Source: Casimicrobiaceae bacterium
Lineage (GTDB): Bacteria > Pseudomonadota > Gammaproteobacteria > Burkholderiales > Casimicrobiaceae
Direction: 5' to 3'
Assembly (NCBI GenBank): GCA_955652025.1
Contig: CATPAO010000208.1
Span: 1-8,811, forward strand
Length of the DNA: 8,811 bases
Made by a program: the position numbers and the translations under genes
Notes under the pieces: model-generated
Told to the model about the DNA's origin: nothing
Seen by the model: only the letters and a program-made list of their open reading frames with translations
The model's database searches: none
Shown: positions 1 through 6,109 of the stretch, one piece after another
Layout: each line of letters opens with the position of its first letter
Numbering within the stretch: position 1 is the stretch's first letter

Positions 1-275
1 GCCTGCCGTCGGTAATTGCCTACGGTGTGATGGCACTTGAGTTGCTTGGCGGGGTCGCGCTCATCGTCGGCTTTTACGCACCGTACGTGGCGTTGCCGCT
101 TGCGGTCGAAATCCTGGCAACGATCGTGACCGTGCACGGTGCCAATGGCTGGCTGTTTACGAACCAGGGCGGCGGATGGGAGTACCCGGCCTTCTGGGCT
201 GTTGGTCTGATCGTGCTGTTCCTACTGGGTGATGGCGTGTACGCCCTAAGACCGACGACGAACGCGGAAAATTGA
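1..275 (+). CDS. DoxX family membrane protein, 3' part
   Basis: The reading frame is open from base 3 to a TGA at 273-275, so the gene starts before the window. The GTG/ATG at 27 and 30 lie inside the conserved region and are not the true start. The visible stretch carries the DoxX-family signature: an ELLGG turn after a helix, a hydrophobic helix, then a TVHGANGWLFTNQGGGWEYP loop and a final helix ending in a short polar tail. Family members are four-helix inner-membrane proteins of about 130-150 residues. Some are linked to redox or sulfur metabolism, but for most the function is unknown. About half of the protein is visible, probably the last two to three helices. No neighbour shares its strand nearby, so its operon lies upstream and out of view. 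Assignment to the family is firm; any specific role is not. Confidence 0.85.
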   Translation, partial: LPSVIAYGVMALELLGGVALIVGFYAPYVALPLAVEILATIVTVHGANGWLFTNQGGGWEYPAFWAVGLIVLFLLGDGVYALRPTTNAEN

Positions 276-647
276 ATCCGACACGGGCACCGAACGATCC
301 TTGTTGCGGGCCTGAATTGGAATGCGCGTGTGCGCCGCGACCACCGCGACGTCGTGCGTATGGCGAATGACCGGAAGGGGTCGCATCGACCCAAACCGGC
401 CAGTCAATCTCCTCAGAAGCGGCCGTTTCGTTCTTCATGTTCAGGATTCGACGGCGTAGGGCGCAACGCCCAAAGCGATCGCCCGACCACGCCTGTCCGA
501 GCTGTCACGAGCTTCGCGCATCCCGTCCCTATGCACCCGGACGACATGCACTTATCTCGCCATCGCGCTGCGACTCCCGCGCTCCGCTGCAGAAGAAGTC
601 TTGGCTCGTGGCAGTTCTTGATTGCCTCGTCAAATGCTTGGCAGACG
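276..647. other. gene-free stretch of about 370 bp
   Basis: Several short open frames cross this stretch on both strands. They are Arg/Pro/Ser-rich, resemble no family I know and have no ribosome site. The only structure I see is a small perfect inverted repeat, GGGCG-caa-CGCCC, at 459-471. It has no T tract and is not a clear terminator. No attC-like element lies in the expected place downstream of the GFA gene (around 620-632 on this strand), in contrast to the two upstream gaps. Confidence 0.5.
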
Positions 648-1082
648 CTATGACGTAGGCTTCGGCGGGACGGGCAGGAATCCCTGCTGCTCCGGCGAAC
701 CAGGAATGCCGTGTAGCTCAGATAGCCAAGGCATGGAAGAGCGCTGCCAGAGTTGGACCGCTGGCGTGAGCTGGGCCCGTTGCCGGACGCACCCGAGGCG
801 AATGATGACCGAGGTGGCGTTCTCTGGCGCCATTGCAAAGAGCGGCGTCGCGCACTCCGGGCAAAAGACCTGTGCACGCCGGTTGCCGCTTTCAGCAACC
901 TTGATATAAGTCTTGGGTTGACCACGGAGCACGAAAGTCTCTATGGGCGCCGCCACGGATACTCGAAACGGAGAACCTGAGAGTACCTGACAGTCTGAGC
1001 AGTGGCACACCATGACCCGCGTCGGGTCGATTTCAGCAGTGAAGGAGATCAGCCCGCAGTGACAAGCGCCATCGATTTGCAT
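648..1082 (-). CDS. GFA family zinc protein (CENP-V/GFA domain)
   Basis: A 144-residue protein with the complete cysteine pattern of the GFA (glutathione-dependent formaldehyde-activating enzyme-like) fold: C7-H-C9, C26-H-C28-S-D-C31 and C74-P-E-C77. In the family these ligands hold one structural and one catalytic zinc. The founding member was proposed to catalyse addition of glutathione to formaldehyde, but most homologues have no proven substrate, so no reaction is assigned. The start at 1082 sits directly before the conserved IDGACHCG motif and fits the family's usual N-terminus. Upstream spacing is tight: 16 bases separate the start codon from the R' box of the attC-like site at 1099-1194. 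The last 15 or so residues (PVPPKPTS) are not conserved family sequence. It is cytoplasmic, with no signal peptide. GFA proteins are common integron cassette cargo, which fits the context. Confidence 0.85.
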   Translation of the reverse strand: MQIDGACHCGLISFTAEIDPTRVMVCHCSDCQVLSGSPFRVSVAAPIETFVLRGQPKTYIKVAESGNRRAQVFCPECATPLFAMAPENATSVIIRLGCVRQRAQLTPAVQLWQRSSMPWLSELHGIPGSPEQQGFLPVPPKPTS

Positions 1083-1098
1083 GGTGAGCTTTCAGTTT

Positions 1099-1194
1099 GA
1101 CCAACGACCAATATAGTTAACCGGCCCGCCGCCACCGACGCTCGCCAGATAAGAAGTTCCGTACCGGCGGGTCCGGTTGAACGCGTGGTTGGGC
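1099..1194 (-). other. attC: attC-like recombination site (site 1)
   Basis: Read on the - strand, between the YjbR stop and the GFA start. The R'' box is GCCCAAC (1188-1194), matching RYYYAAC. A 5-base spacer follows, then the L'' arm GTTCAACCGG. About 40 bases of variable sequence lead to the L' arm CCGGTTAAC (1116-1124), and the R' box is GTTGGTC (1099-1105). The arms pair as GTT-AACCGG-CCCGCCG with two unpaired bases, a C and an A in the L'' arm. On the opposite strand these are a G and a T, the extrahelical bases typical of attC bottom strands. Against the call, R' differs from GTTRRRY at one base and lies 10 bases from L' instead of about 6. The site could be decayed, or could be an unrelated intergenic hairpin. 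Confidence 0.6.
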
Positions 1195-1212
1195 GCCGCT
1201 GCAATTCAACAA

Positions 1213-1575
1213 TCAGCTTGACGCACGAATTGCAGTCTGTCTCGCCTTACTCAATGACGCAAACGCCTTGTGGTACGACCATTCCACCAGCTCCGTAAGA
1301 TAGAAGGCGGGAAAGCTGGACACGTTGACAATGGTTATCCAATAAAAGCGCCCCCTGTATCTAGCGGGCTTCACCCCAGGAACATCCGTCAGCTCGATAA
1401 AGCGATCAGGTGAAACTCGGGTACTGAAACGCCACCGTTCCGGATGACTAGTTTTGAAATAGGCGAATTTCTTGCCACCGACAAAGTACACAAGGAAATT
1501 GTAGGGCTCCTCGTACAGATTTTCGGTGACACTAGGAAATCCGCGACAGAACCGTTTCAGTTGCGGAACGTTCAT
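1213..1575 (-). CDS. YjbR/MmcQ-family (DUF419-like) small protein
   Basis: A 120-residue cytoplasmic protein. The order of motifs matches the YjbR/MmcQ (CyaY-like fold) family: an N-terminal helix ending in a glycine-proline and an acidic stretch (GFPSVTENLYEEPYNF, residues 12-27). Next come a strand with GGKKFAYF (33-40), a strand WRFSTRVSPDRFIEL (48-62), the VPGVKPARYRGRFYWITI segment (65-82), and a final helix ELVEWSYHKAFASL. The family is small, usually about 115-125 residues, and is often annotated as DNA-binding from its fold; a biochemical role is not established. The gene is bracketed by attC-like sites on both sides, with 16 bases from the upstream R' box to the ATG and 18 bases from the stop to the downstream R'' box. 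That compact packaging is what a gene cassette shows. I see no strong ribosome site. Confidence 0.8.
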   Translation of the reverse strand: MNVPQLKRFCRGFPSVTENLYEEPYNFLVYFVGGKKFAYFKTSHPERWRFSTRVSPDRFIELTDVPGVKPARYRGRFYWITIVNVSSFPAFYLTELVEWSYHKAFASLSKARQTAIRASS

Positions 1576-1591
1576 GAGCGCACTACGCGTC

Positions 1592-1657
1592 GCCTAATTA
1601 GTTAACCGGCCCCACCGGCCGGGCCGAAGGCCCGCCGGTTGGGGTACCGCGTTGAGC
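1592..1657 (-). other. attC: attC-like recombination site (site 2)
   Basis: Read on the - strand, between the NTF2-like stop and the YjbR start. The R'' box is GCTCAAC (1651-1657), which fits RYYYAAC. The L'' arm is CCCCAACCGG, with an extra C relative to L'. The centre is a GGGCC-ttc-GGCCC hairpin, followed by the L' arm CCGGTTAAC (1601-1609) and an R' box ATTAGGC (1592-1598), one base off GTTAGGC. The site is about 66 bp, within the normal attC range. It shares the GGCCGGTTAACTA core with site 1. The left arm can also pair with CCGGTGGGG as a long hairpin, so a role as transcription terminator is an alternative, but no T tract follows it on the - strand. Confidence 0.6.
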
Positions 1658-1675
1658 GAGTGGAATGGCCTTCCC

Positions 1676-2116
1676 CTACTGGTCGGCGTGGAGGATACTG
1701 AATACCCGCCAACCGCGCGCAGTGTTGACCAGGACCTGATTCATCCGCGCCGATTGAGCAGACGCGCCGATGGTAGTCGAGACGCGCACGAAAATCTCCC
1801 CCGTGGATGCGTCAAGCATCAGGATTTGGAATGTCGACCAGTCGGGATCAACGCGCCAGTTGGATTGAAACAGTTCCCCGAAGCGCTTTATGGCGGCGTC
1901 GCGTCCGCGTGCGATATTGTCAGGCGTAATCCAAAGGAAGTCCGGAGAATTACTGAGTAAGGCGCCGACCGCCTTGAGGTCATGTGCATTCTGTGCGGCG
2001 ACGAACTTGCCAAACGTGGCTTTGATCTCGTCCTTGGGCGAGGCGCACACGGGACTCGTCGCCAGCAGCGCAACGCAAGCGGGGATAACGATGATTGCGG
2101 CAAGCTGAAAACGCAT
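1676..2116 (-). CDS. secreted NTF2/SnoaL-like (DUF4440-type) protein
   Basis: A 146-residue protein. Residues 1-25 form a signal peptide: MRFQ, a hydrophobic core IIVIPACVALLA, and a likely cut after VCA. Mature residues 27-146 match the cone-shaped NTF2/SnoaL fold: a first helix IKATFGKFVAAQNAHDLKAV, the short LLSNSPDFLWITP strand, RGRDAAIKRFGELFQS, then three or four strands ending in GWRVFSILHADQ. Such proteins bind small ligands or act as isomerases, and most DUF4440 members have no known function; the missing or present catalytic residues cannot be judged here. It is probably periplasmic. It is codirectional with the YjbR gene, with an attC-like element starting 18 bases after its stop. 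No attC-like element precedes its start, so it may be the first cassette or a resident gene that acquired a site. Confidence 0.75.
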   Translation of the reverse strand: MRFQLAAIIVIPACVALLATSPVCASPKDEIKATFGKFVAAQNAHDLKAVGALLSNSPDFLWITPDNIARGRDAAIKRFGELFQSNWRVDPDWSTFQILMLDASTGEIFVRVSTTIGASAQSARMNQVLVNTARGWRVFSILHADQ

Positions 2117-2527
2117 GACCTATACGCGTACTGGGGTGTGACGAGGACATCCGGTCGGTTCCATCCGTACTATGCGCCGGAACAAACCGAACTGCGCTGG
2201 CGCTGATCCCATATCGCCGTGACCATTCTGCGTTCCCGCGAAGTACCATGGCACGCAATCGCTCGGCCGTCCGCAGTCGGTGTGCGTGTCAACGATTGCC
2301 CAGGTGTTTCTCCCCAACCGGCACCCGAGACGCTTGACCCCCAGCGCTCAACGTAAACATTCACGGCAGCGCGGCAGAGGAGGGCCGGTCTCCACCGCTC
2401 CGCAGGGTCAAGGGTCGCTCTTCGCCGCACTGTGAGATACGCGATCGGCTGAGTTCGACCCCGTTGCTGCCTGCCGTATGCTAGCGAAGCGGACATTTGC
2501 GAACTTGGCTGAGCGACCAAGACCGGT

Positions 2528-2540
2528 CCTCCAAAGGAGG
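2528..2540 (+). promoter_or_regulatory. stranded Shine-Dalgarno in a small hairpin
   Basis: AAAGGAGG is an ideal ribosome site, preceded by CCTCC, so the stretch folds as CCTCC-aaa-GGAGG. No ATG, GTG or TTG follows at the right distance. The first codons in reach are ATC (2546) and ATT (2549). ATT opens a 13-codon frame ending in TAG at 2588-2590. It may be the ruined start of a lost gene, a leader peptide with a rare start, or chance. Confidence 0.25.
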
Positions 2541-2618
2541 TTCCCATCATTGGCGTTTCCAATCTGCTCAACGATCGCATCCGACGGTAGGTAACGCGGG
2601 GTCTGCCAAGAGCTTGAT

Positions 2619-2662
2619 ATCGGACTACCTCCTACCGCGAATCGGACTACGTCCTACAGCGA
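2619..2662. repeat. 22-bp tandem repeat with a dyad, possible operator
   Basis: Two head-to-tail copies, 2619-2640 and 2641-2662, match at 20 of 22 bases. The second copy contains the perfect dyad GGAC-tac-GTCC (2644-2654); the first has the same dyad with one mismatch. Two dyads exactly 22 bp apart, about two helix turns, place protein-binding sites on the same DNA face. The repeats end about 120 bp before the esterase start. Operator function is inferred from symmetry and position; no regulator gene is in view. Confidence 0.45.
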
Positions 2663-2780
2663 GAAAGCAACTGTCCGACTGCGCCCCGACGAGCACTCGT
2701 TTAGCGTTCGGCTGCACCTGACGGCACCAAGACGCATGGCGAAGAGCCGGAGCCCAAACAACAGCTCGAAGGAGACTGCG

Positions 2781-4493
2781 ATGAAAGTCGTTGAAAGAAT
2801 CACCGGTGGGCGTAATGCGGAACCGAGGGTCGGCGAGAATGTTAGGGCAATCATTGCGGCCACCCTGCTTGGTGCGACCATCGCCGGGGCGGCGACCGCA
2901 TCTGCGACGACTTGCGAAAGCCTCATCACGCTGTCGCTCCCGGATATGAGGATCACTTCCGCGGTAACCGTACCGGGACCATCGTTCACCGCTCCGAGCG
3001 GCCAGACGTACAACGGGTTGCCACCGTTTTGCGAAGTAAGCGCGGTGCTCACGCCGACATCGGACTCGCTGATCAACATGGAGCTGTGGATGCCGACAAC
3101 GACCTGGAATGGCCGTTTCGAGGGCACGGGCAATGGCGGTTACGCAGGTACCATCGCGCTATCGGTACCGGCCATGATCTCCGGCCTGCAGGCGGGCTTC
3201 GCAGTGGCGGGCAACGACATGGGCACGGCACCGTCTGCGAACAACGACGCCGATGCGCTGGTCGGGCACCCGCAGAAGTGGGTGGACTGGGGTTATCGGT
3301 CGACCCATCTGCTGCCCGTTATCTCCAAGCAGATTATGCAAGCCTACTACGGCCAGGTGCCGCGCTATTCCTATTTCAACGGCTGTTCCACCGGCGGCCA
3401 GCAAGCGCTGGTGGAGGCGCAGCGCTTTCCCAATGACTATGACGGCATTCTGGGTGGTGACCCGGCCAGCAACCGCACCCACGTGCATACGGCGATTGTG
3501 TGGAACTACAAGGCCATGCACGCTACGCCGCAGAGCTTTTTCACGTCGGGCCAGGAACAGCTCGTTACCAATGCCGTATTGGCCGCCTGTGCGGTCGCAA
3601 GCGGCGGACTGGCGACGGATCCCTTCCTTACCGATCCCCGAGCGTGCGGCTGGGATCCAAGCGCGCTGCAGTGCACGAGCCCGCTGGGGACCAACTGCCT
3701 TACTCCTGACCAGGTACAAGCGGCGAGGTCAATCTACCAGGGAGCACACGACCCTTTCACCGGCCACCTCATCTTTCCGGGATCGGTAAAAGGCGGTGAG
3801 AGCGATTCGCAGTTCGGCTGGGCGGGTATCGGCTTTCAAGCCGAGCCACCGTTCGATTCGTTGTTCAAGTGGGTGTTCGGCTCGACGTGGCTGTGGCAGA
3901 CCTTCGACTTCGACCAGGACATGGCGTCGGTCGATACGTTGCTCGACCCCATCCTGAACGCGAACAGTGCGGACCTGAACCAATTCAAGGCGCGCGGCGG
4001 CAAGCTCCTCATGTACCACGGCTGGGCCGATCCGCTGATCGCGCCGCAGGACTCGATCGACTACTACCTGCGCGTAGTGGCCGCACAGGGCAACAACGGC
4101 AGCGCCGCCTGGAAGCAGACGCAGAGCTTCTATCGCCTGTTCATGGTGCCCGGCATGTATCACTGCGCCTTCGGACCGGGTCCGAACGCTTTCGGCAATC
4201 TCTTCAGCGGCCAGGTCTATGCGGCGCCGCCACCCGTCCACGATGCGACGCATGATGCCTTCGTGGCGCTCCAACAATGGGTGGAAAACGGTGTGGCACC
4301 GAACCGCCTGATCGCCACCAAGTACATTGACGATGTGCCAAACCTTGGCATCCAAATGACCCGCCCGCTCTGCCCCTTTCCGCAAGTGCCGCGCTATACG
4401 GGAGCGGGCGACACGAACAATGCGGCGAATTTCGCCTGTGTGACCGATAGCAACAGCAATAATCCGATGCCCGCTTCGGAGTACCTGCAATAG
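2781..4493 (+). CDS. secreted tannase/feruloyl esterase family hydrolase
   Basis: A 570-residue alpha/beta hydrolase of the tannase/feruloyl esterase family, which cleaves ester bonds of gallate, ferulate and related aromatic or polyester substrates outside the cytoplasm. I chose ATG 2781 over ATG 2736 because AAGGAG sits 7 bases before it, and it leaves a better signal peptide: the hydrophobic run IIAATLLGATIAGAATASA, then a mature start near TTCESL. The catalytic set is complete: nucleophile Ser203 in GCSTGG (after YSYFN), Asp417 in YHGWADPLIAP, and His461 in PGMYHCAFGPGPN. Cys202 and Cys462 next to Ser and His form the family's CS-D-HC disulfide that ties the active site. The middle region (about 275-320), with several Cys, corresponds to the lid and its calcium-binding loop in characterised members. 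Length fits the family's usual 520-600. It appears monocistronic and converges on the next gene. Substrate preference cannot be read from sequence. Confidence 0.9.
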   Translation: MKVVERITGGRNAEPRVGENVRAIIAATLLGATIAGAATASATTCESLITLSLPDMRITSAVTVPGPSFTAPSGQTYNGLPPFCEVSAVLTPTSDSLINMELWMPTTTWNGRFEGTGNGGYAGTIALSVPAMISGLQAGFAVAGNDMGTAPSANNDADALVGHPQKWVDWGYRSTHLLPVISKQIMQAYYGQVPRYSYFNGCSTGGQQALVEAQRFPNDYDGILGGDPASNRTHVHTAIVWNYKAMHATPQSFFTSGQEQLVTNAVLAACAVASGGLATDPFLTDPRACGWDPSALQCTSPLGTNCLTPDQVQAARSIYQGAHDPFTGHLIFPGSVKGGESDSQFGWAGIGFQAEPPFDSLFKWVFGSTWLWQTFDFDQDMASVDTLLDPILNANSADLNQFKARGGKLLMYHGWADPLIAPQDSIDYYLRVVAAQGNNGSAAWKQTQSFYRLFMVPGMYHCAFGPGPNAFGNLFSGQVYAAPPPVHDATHDAFVALQQWVENGVAPNRLIATKYIDDVPNLGIQMTRPLCPFPQVPRYTGAGDTNNAANFACVTDSNSNNPMPASEYLQ

Positions 4494-4726
4494 CGTTGAG
4501 GCGAGTGGCCGATCTAAGACGTTCGGCGAACAGAGCTCGATAGCTCCGTGCCCATCACGCCAAGGGCGCCGAACGCAGTACGCGCAACAAAGACCGTCGC
4601 AATCTGCCATCGTTCTTGGCGCGTTCTACCTGGTTGCGACGATGTCCGCCAGTCCCGCCGCGCCGCCACACGCGCCCGTCGCTCGACGCCTCGGCGAGTA
4701 CATGCGCAACGCATTCAACGACGGCA

Positions 4727-5536
4727 CTAAAAGCACTTATTGGCCCGATTCGACCACTCTAGCTGCACCGTATACGGGCCGACTGTTGTCGTCTTCCAGG
4801 CGCAGATGTCGCCGATCTCTCCGTTTACGTCGTCGTACCAGCCAGCACCGGGAATCGGATCGGTGATCGCTTCGCACAGTTCGTGCGAGCTGGTCGAGGT
4901 CAGCGCATCGAGCGTCGATAGGGCACCTGCGCATCCTTTGCAGCCTGGGAACGGCATGACGGCGTAAAAGATCACGCCGGAGACTTCGTTGTGATAGCCG
5001 CAGAACGCCTGGCACGAGGCCGATCCACCCTGAACCACTCGGACGCCGGGAGGCAGGTAGACGAAGTAGAGCGTGTTCGGCGTCGGGTGCGGGACCGCAG
5101 CGTTGGTGGAAGTCTCCTGCTGCAGCATGTGCTGGATCGCCGTATCGGACACCGAGTGGCTGAGCGTCGGCGTCGTGATGGTGAGGGTCCCCGTTCGTGT
5201 GCCCGGCCCAATCTGCTTGCCGGGCACACTGTATTCGGCGAGCTGAGTGATTAGCGGGCTCTGGACGATGAAGTCGAAGAACTGGTTGATCTGCGCAACT
5301 AGCGGTGTCTGCCCCTGCTGCCACGCGCTCCCCCAGAAGATGGTGAAGACTTCGACGGCAGTGAGCAGCGGTCCGTTCCGGTAGGTGAGTTGCGGAGGCG
5401 TCGAGGGACCAGCCGCAACCGCGTCCACCGTGGGCTGCCCCGCGTCCTCGGCGTGGTAGAGCGGCACGATGCGAATCGGATCAGATCGGGCTGATAAAAT
5501 CCGGCGTTGCTGCGTGGGGGGCTTAGGTTTCGCCAT
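4727..5536 (-). CDS. EXORDIUM-like protein with metallopeptidase-like motif
   Basis: A 269-residue protein that I recognise only by motifs. The N-terminal part has LTYRNGPLLTAVEVFTIFWG (50-69), like the opening of the EXORDIUM/phosphate-induced-protein family best known from plants. Further on are YFVYLPPGV (157-165), CQAFCGYHNE (175-184), SSHELCEAITDP (216-227) and GWYDDVNGEIGDIC (232-245). His218, Glu219, Glu222 and Asp226, with the downstream GEIGD, resemble a zinc peptidase centre, but the second His of HExxH is replaced by Glu, so peptidase activity is unproven. Seven cysteines (175, 179, 199, 202, 221, 245, 268) suggest an extracellular, disulfide-bonded fold. The N-terminus (MAKPKPPTQQRR) is basic but lacks a hydrophobic core, so no classical signal peptide is seen; the true start may differ, or export may be unconventional. 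The ribosome site is weak. It converges with the esterase gene over a 233-bp gap. Confidence 0.65.
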   Translation of the reverse strand: MAKPKPPTQQRRILSARSDPIRIVPLYHAEDAGQPTVDAVAAGPSTPPQLTYRNGPLLTAVEVFTIFWGSAWQQGQTPLVAQINQFFDFIVQSPLITQLAEYSVPGKQIGPGTRTGTLTITTPTLSHSVSDTAIQHMLQQETSTNAAVPHPTPNTLYFVYLPPGVRVVQGGSASCQAFCGYHNEVSGVIFYAVMPFPGCKGCAGALSTLDALTSTSSHELCEAITDPIPGAGWYDDVNGEIGDICAWKTTTVGPYTVQLEWSNRANKCF

Positions 5537-5639
5537 CTGATGATGGGGGGCAGCGGTGCCCCGCGTCGATAGGAATTATAGATTTACACTTTACACAAGT
5601 GTCGATTTTGATCGTATCGGTCGTTACGATGATCTCCAC
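5523..5639 (-). CDS. possible 38-residue Cys/His microprotein
   Basis: This frame runs from a GTG at 5639 to a TAA at 5523-5525. It encodes VEIIVTTDTIKIDTCVKCKS and then IIPIDAGHRCPPSSDGET. The C15-x2-C18 and H28-x-C30 spacing resembles half a zinc ribbon whose second CPxC knuckle has become CPPS. Composition is unlike the Arg/Pro/Ser-rich chance frames around it: Ile, Lys, Asp and Thr rich. Its stop lies 14 bases inside the next gene, giving an overlap that would permit translational coupling. Against it are the weak start, the lack of a clear ribosome site, and overlap with a promoter-like sequence that could explain the local AT-richness. Confidence 0.3.
   Translation of the reverse strand: MEIIVTTDTIKIDTCVKCKSIIPIDAGHRCPPSSDGET
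5547..5562 (-). promoter_or_regulatory. leader hairpin just before the EXORDIUM-like gene
   Basis: GGGGCA-gcgg-TGCCCC is a perfect 6-bp stem with a 4-base loop, ending 10 bases before the start codon at 5536. It occupies the place where a ribosome site would be, and no good ribosome site is seen. It could restrict initiation or act as part of the overlapping small reading frame. Function is inferred. Confidence 0.3.
5575..5605 (-). promoter_or_regulatory. candidate sigma-70 promoter for the EXORDIUM-like gene
   Basis: On the - strand, TCGACA (5600-5605, one base off TTGACA) and a perfect TATAAT (5575-5580) lie 19 bp apart in a locally AT-rich patch, about 40 bp upstream of the gene start. 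The spacer is 2 bp longer than ideal. A near-palindrome ACAC-tt-GTGT (positions about 5592-5602) overlaps the -35 side and might bind a regulator. Confidence 0.4.
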
Positions 5640-5902
5640 CTGGATGGACGCCCTGAATCGCCGCCAACGCGACTCCTTCAGATTGACGTTCGCAATGCTC
5701 TTGTCGTTCCTGCCCAAGCCGGAGGTACTGGGATTCCTAGCCGACTTCGGACCGGGCAGACCGTCCGCAAGTCCCGAGCTGCGACGATTGCCAGCTCCCG
5801 TTCCGTTTGAGCCGGGTGCGACTTCTTGACTTCGCCCAGTCGGCAGACTAGCTTGACGGCCTCGAAGCATACCGGCCGCATTCTGATTTCGCCTGCTCAG
5901 GG
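5640..5902. other. gene-free stretch with a possible dispersed repeat
   Basis: No frame here looks like a protein. The segment at about 5702-5736 (GTCGTTCCTGCC...GGGATTCC) resembles the small palindromic intergenic repeats of the GTCGTTCC...GGAATCC type that are scattered in many proteobacterial genomes. Here the arms have diverged and only one copy is present, so the link is tentative. Confidence 0.3.
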
Positions 5903-6049
5903 ATACGCACTGCCATTTTTGCGGCTCTGCTGATGTCCAGCTTGGCGGTAGCGGAAAATCCGAACGCCAATCCGACAAAGCACGACGAAGCCACTGTGGC
6001 GCAACTCCAGGTAGAGATGGCCTCCGGCAAGCTGCCGGTCGGTGACTGA
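5903..6049 (+). pseudogene. remnant of a secreted amidase N-terminus
   Basis: One frame reads IRTAIFAALLMSSLAVAEN, a good signal peptide, followed by DEATVAQLQVEMASGKL, which is the characteristic first helix of secreted amidase-signature enzymes (compare their EATIADLQ..MASGKLT start). It then meets PVGD and a TGA at 6047-6049. No start codon precedes the signal peptide in frame near the expected place; an ATG at 5933 would cut it. The rest of the amidase (about 450 residues, including the Ser/Lys triad) is absent. This looks like the stub left by a deletion whose edge lies next to the cyclase gene. The alternative, a short secreted peptide starting at 5933, seems less likely. Confidence 0.4.
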
Positions 6050-6109
6050 ATGGACCGCAGTTCCGCATCGCGGAACACGAGTTGCGACGCGAGCGCATCG
6101 AGCCAGAAC

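Larger units (their letters stand above)
2117..2780. other. long non-coding gap upstream of the esterase
   Basis: This gap separates the divergent NTF2-like gene and the esterase. Open frames here, such as one on the - strand over 2170-2580, are Arg-rich, have no family resemblance and look like chance frames in GC-rich DNA. Real structure is limited to the tandem repeat at 2619-2662 and the Shine-Dalgarno-like hairpin at 2528-2540, listed separately. An inverted pair CGGTAGG (2583-2589) and CCTACCG (2631-2637) also spans the first repeat copy. Both promoters, for the esterase and for the - strand genes, should lie here, but I cannot place either with confidence. Confidence 0.5.

Noticed and set aside
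276..647. A third attC-like site downstream of the GFA gene
   Set aside because: No GTTRRRY/RYYYAAC pair or GGTTAAC-type inner box is present at the expected spacing.
413..925. 170-residue open frame on the - strand
   Set aside because: It overlaps the GFA gene in another frame, is rich in Arg and Ser, and shows no family motif; the GFA zinc ligands settle the coding frame.
2117..2200. An attI or attC site upstream of the NTF2-like gene
   Set aside because: No R' box occurs 16 bases before the start and no paired arms are visible.
2170..2580. 136-residue open frame on the - strand in the long gap
   Set aside because: No recognisable domain, no convincing ribosome site, and composition typical of chance frames.
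2736..2780. Esterase start at ATG 2736
   Set aside because: It lacks a ribosome site and adds 15 polar residues before the signal peptide, whereas ATG 2781 has AAGGAG 7 bases upstream.
3729..4610. 293-residue open frame antisense to the esterase
   Set aside because: It is an Arg/His/Val-rich mirror of a well-supported catalytic gene in GC-rich DNA, with no motif of its own.
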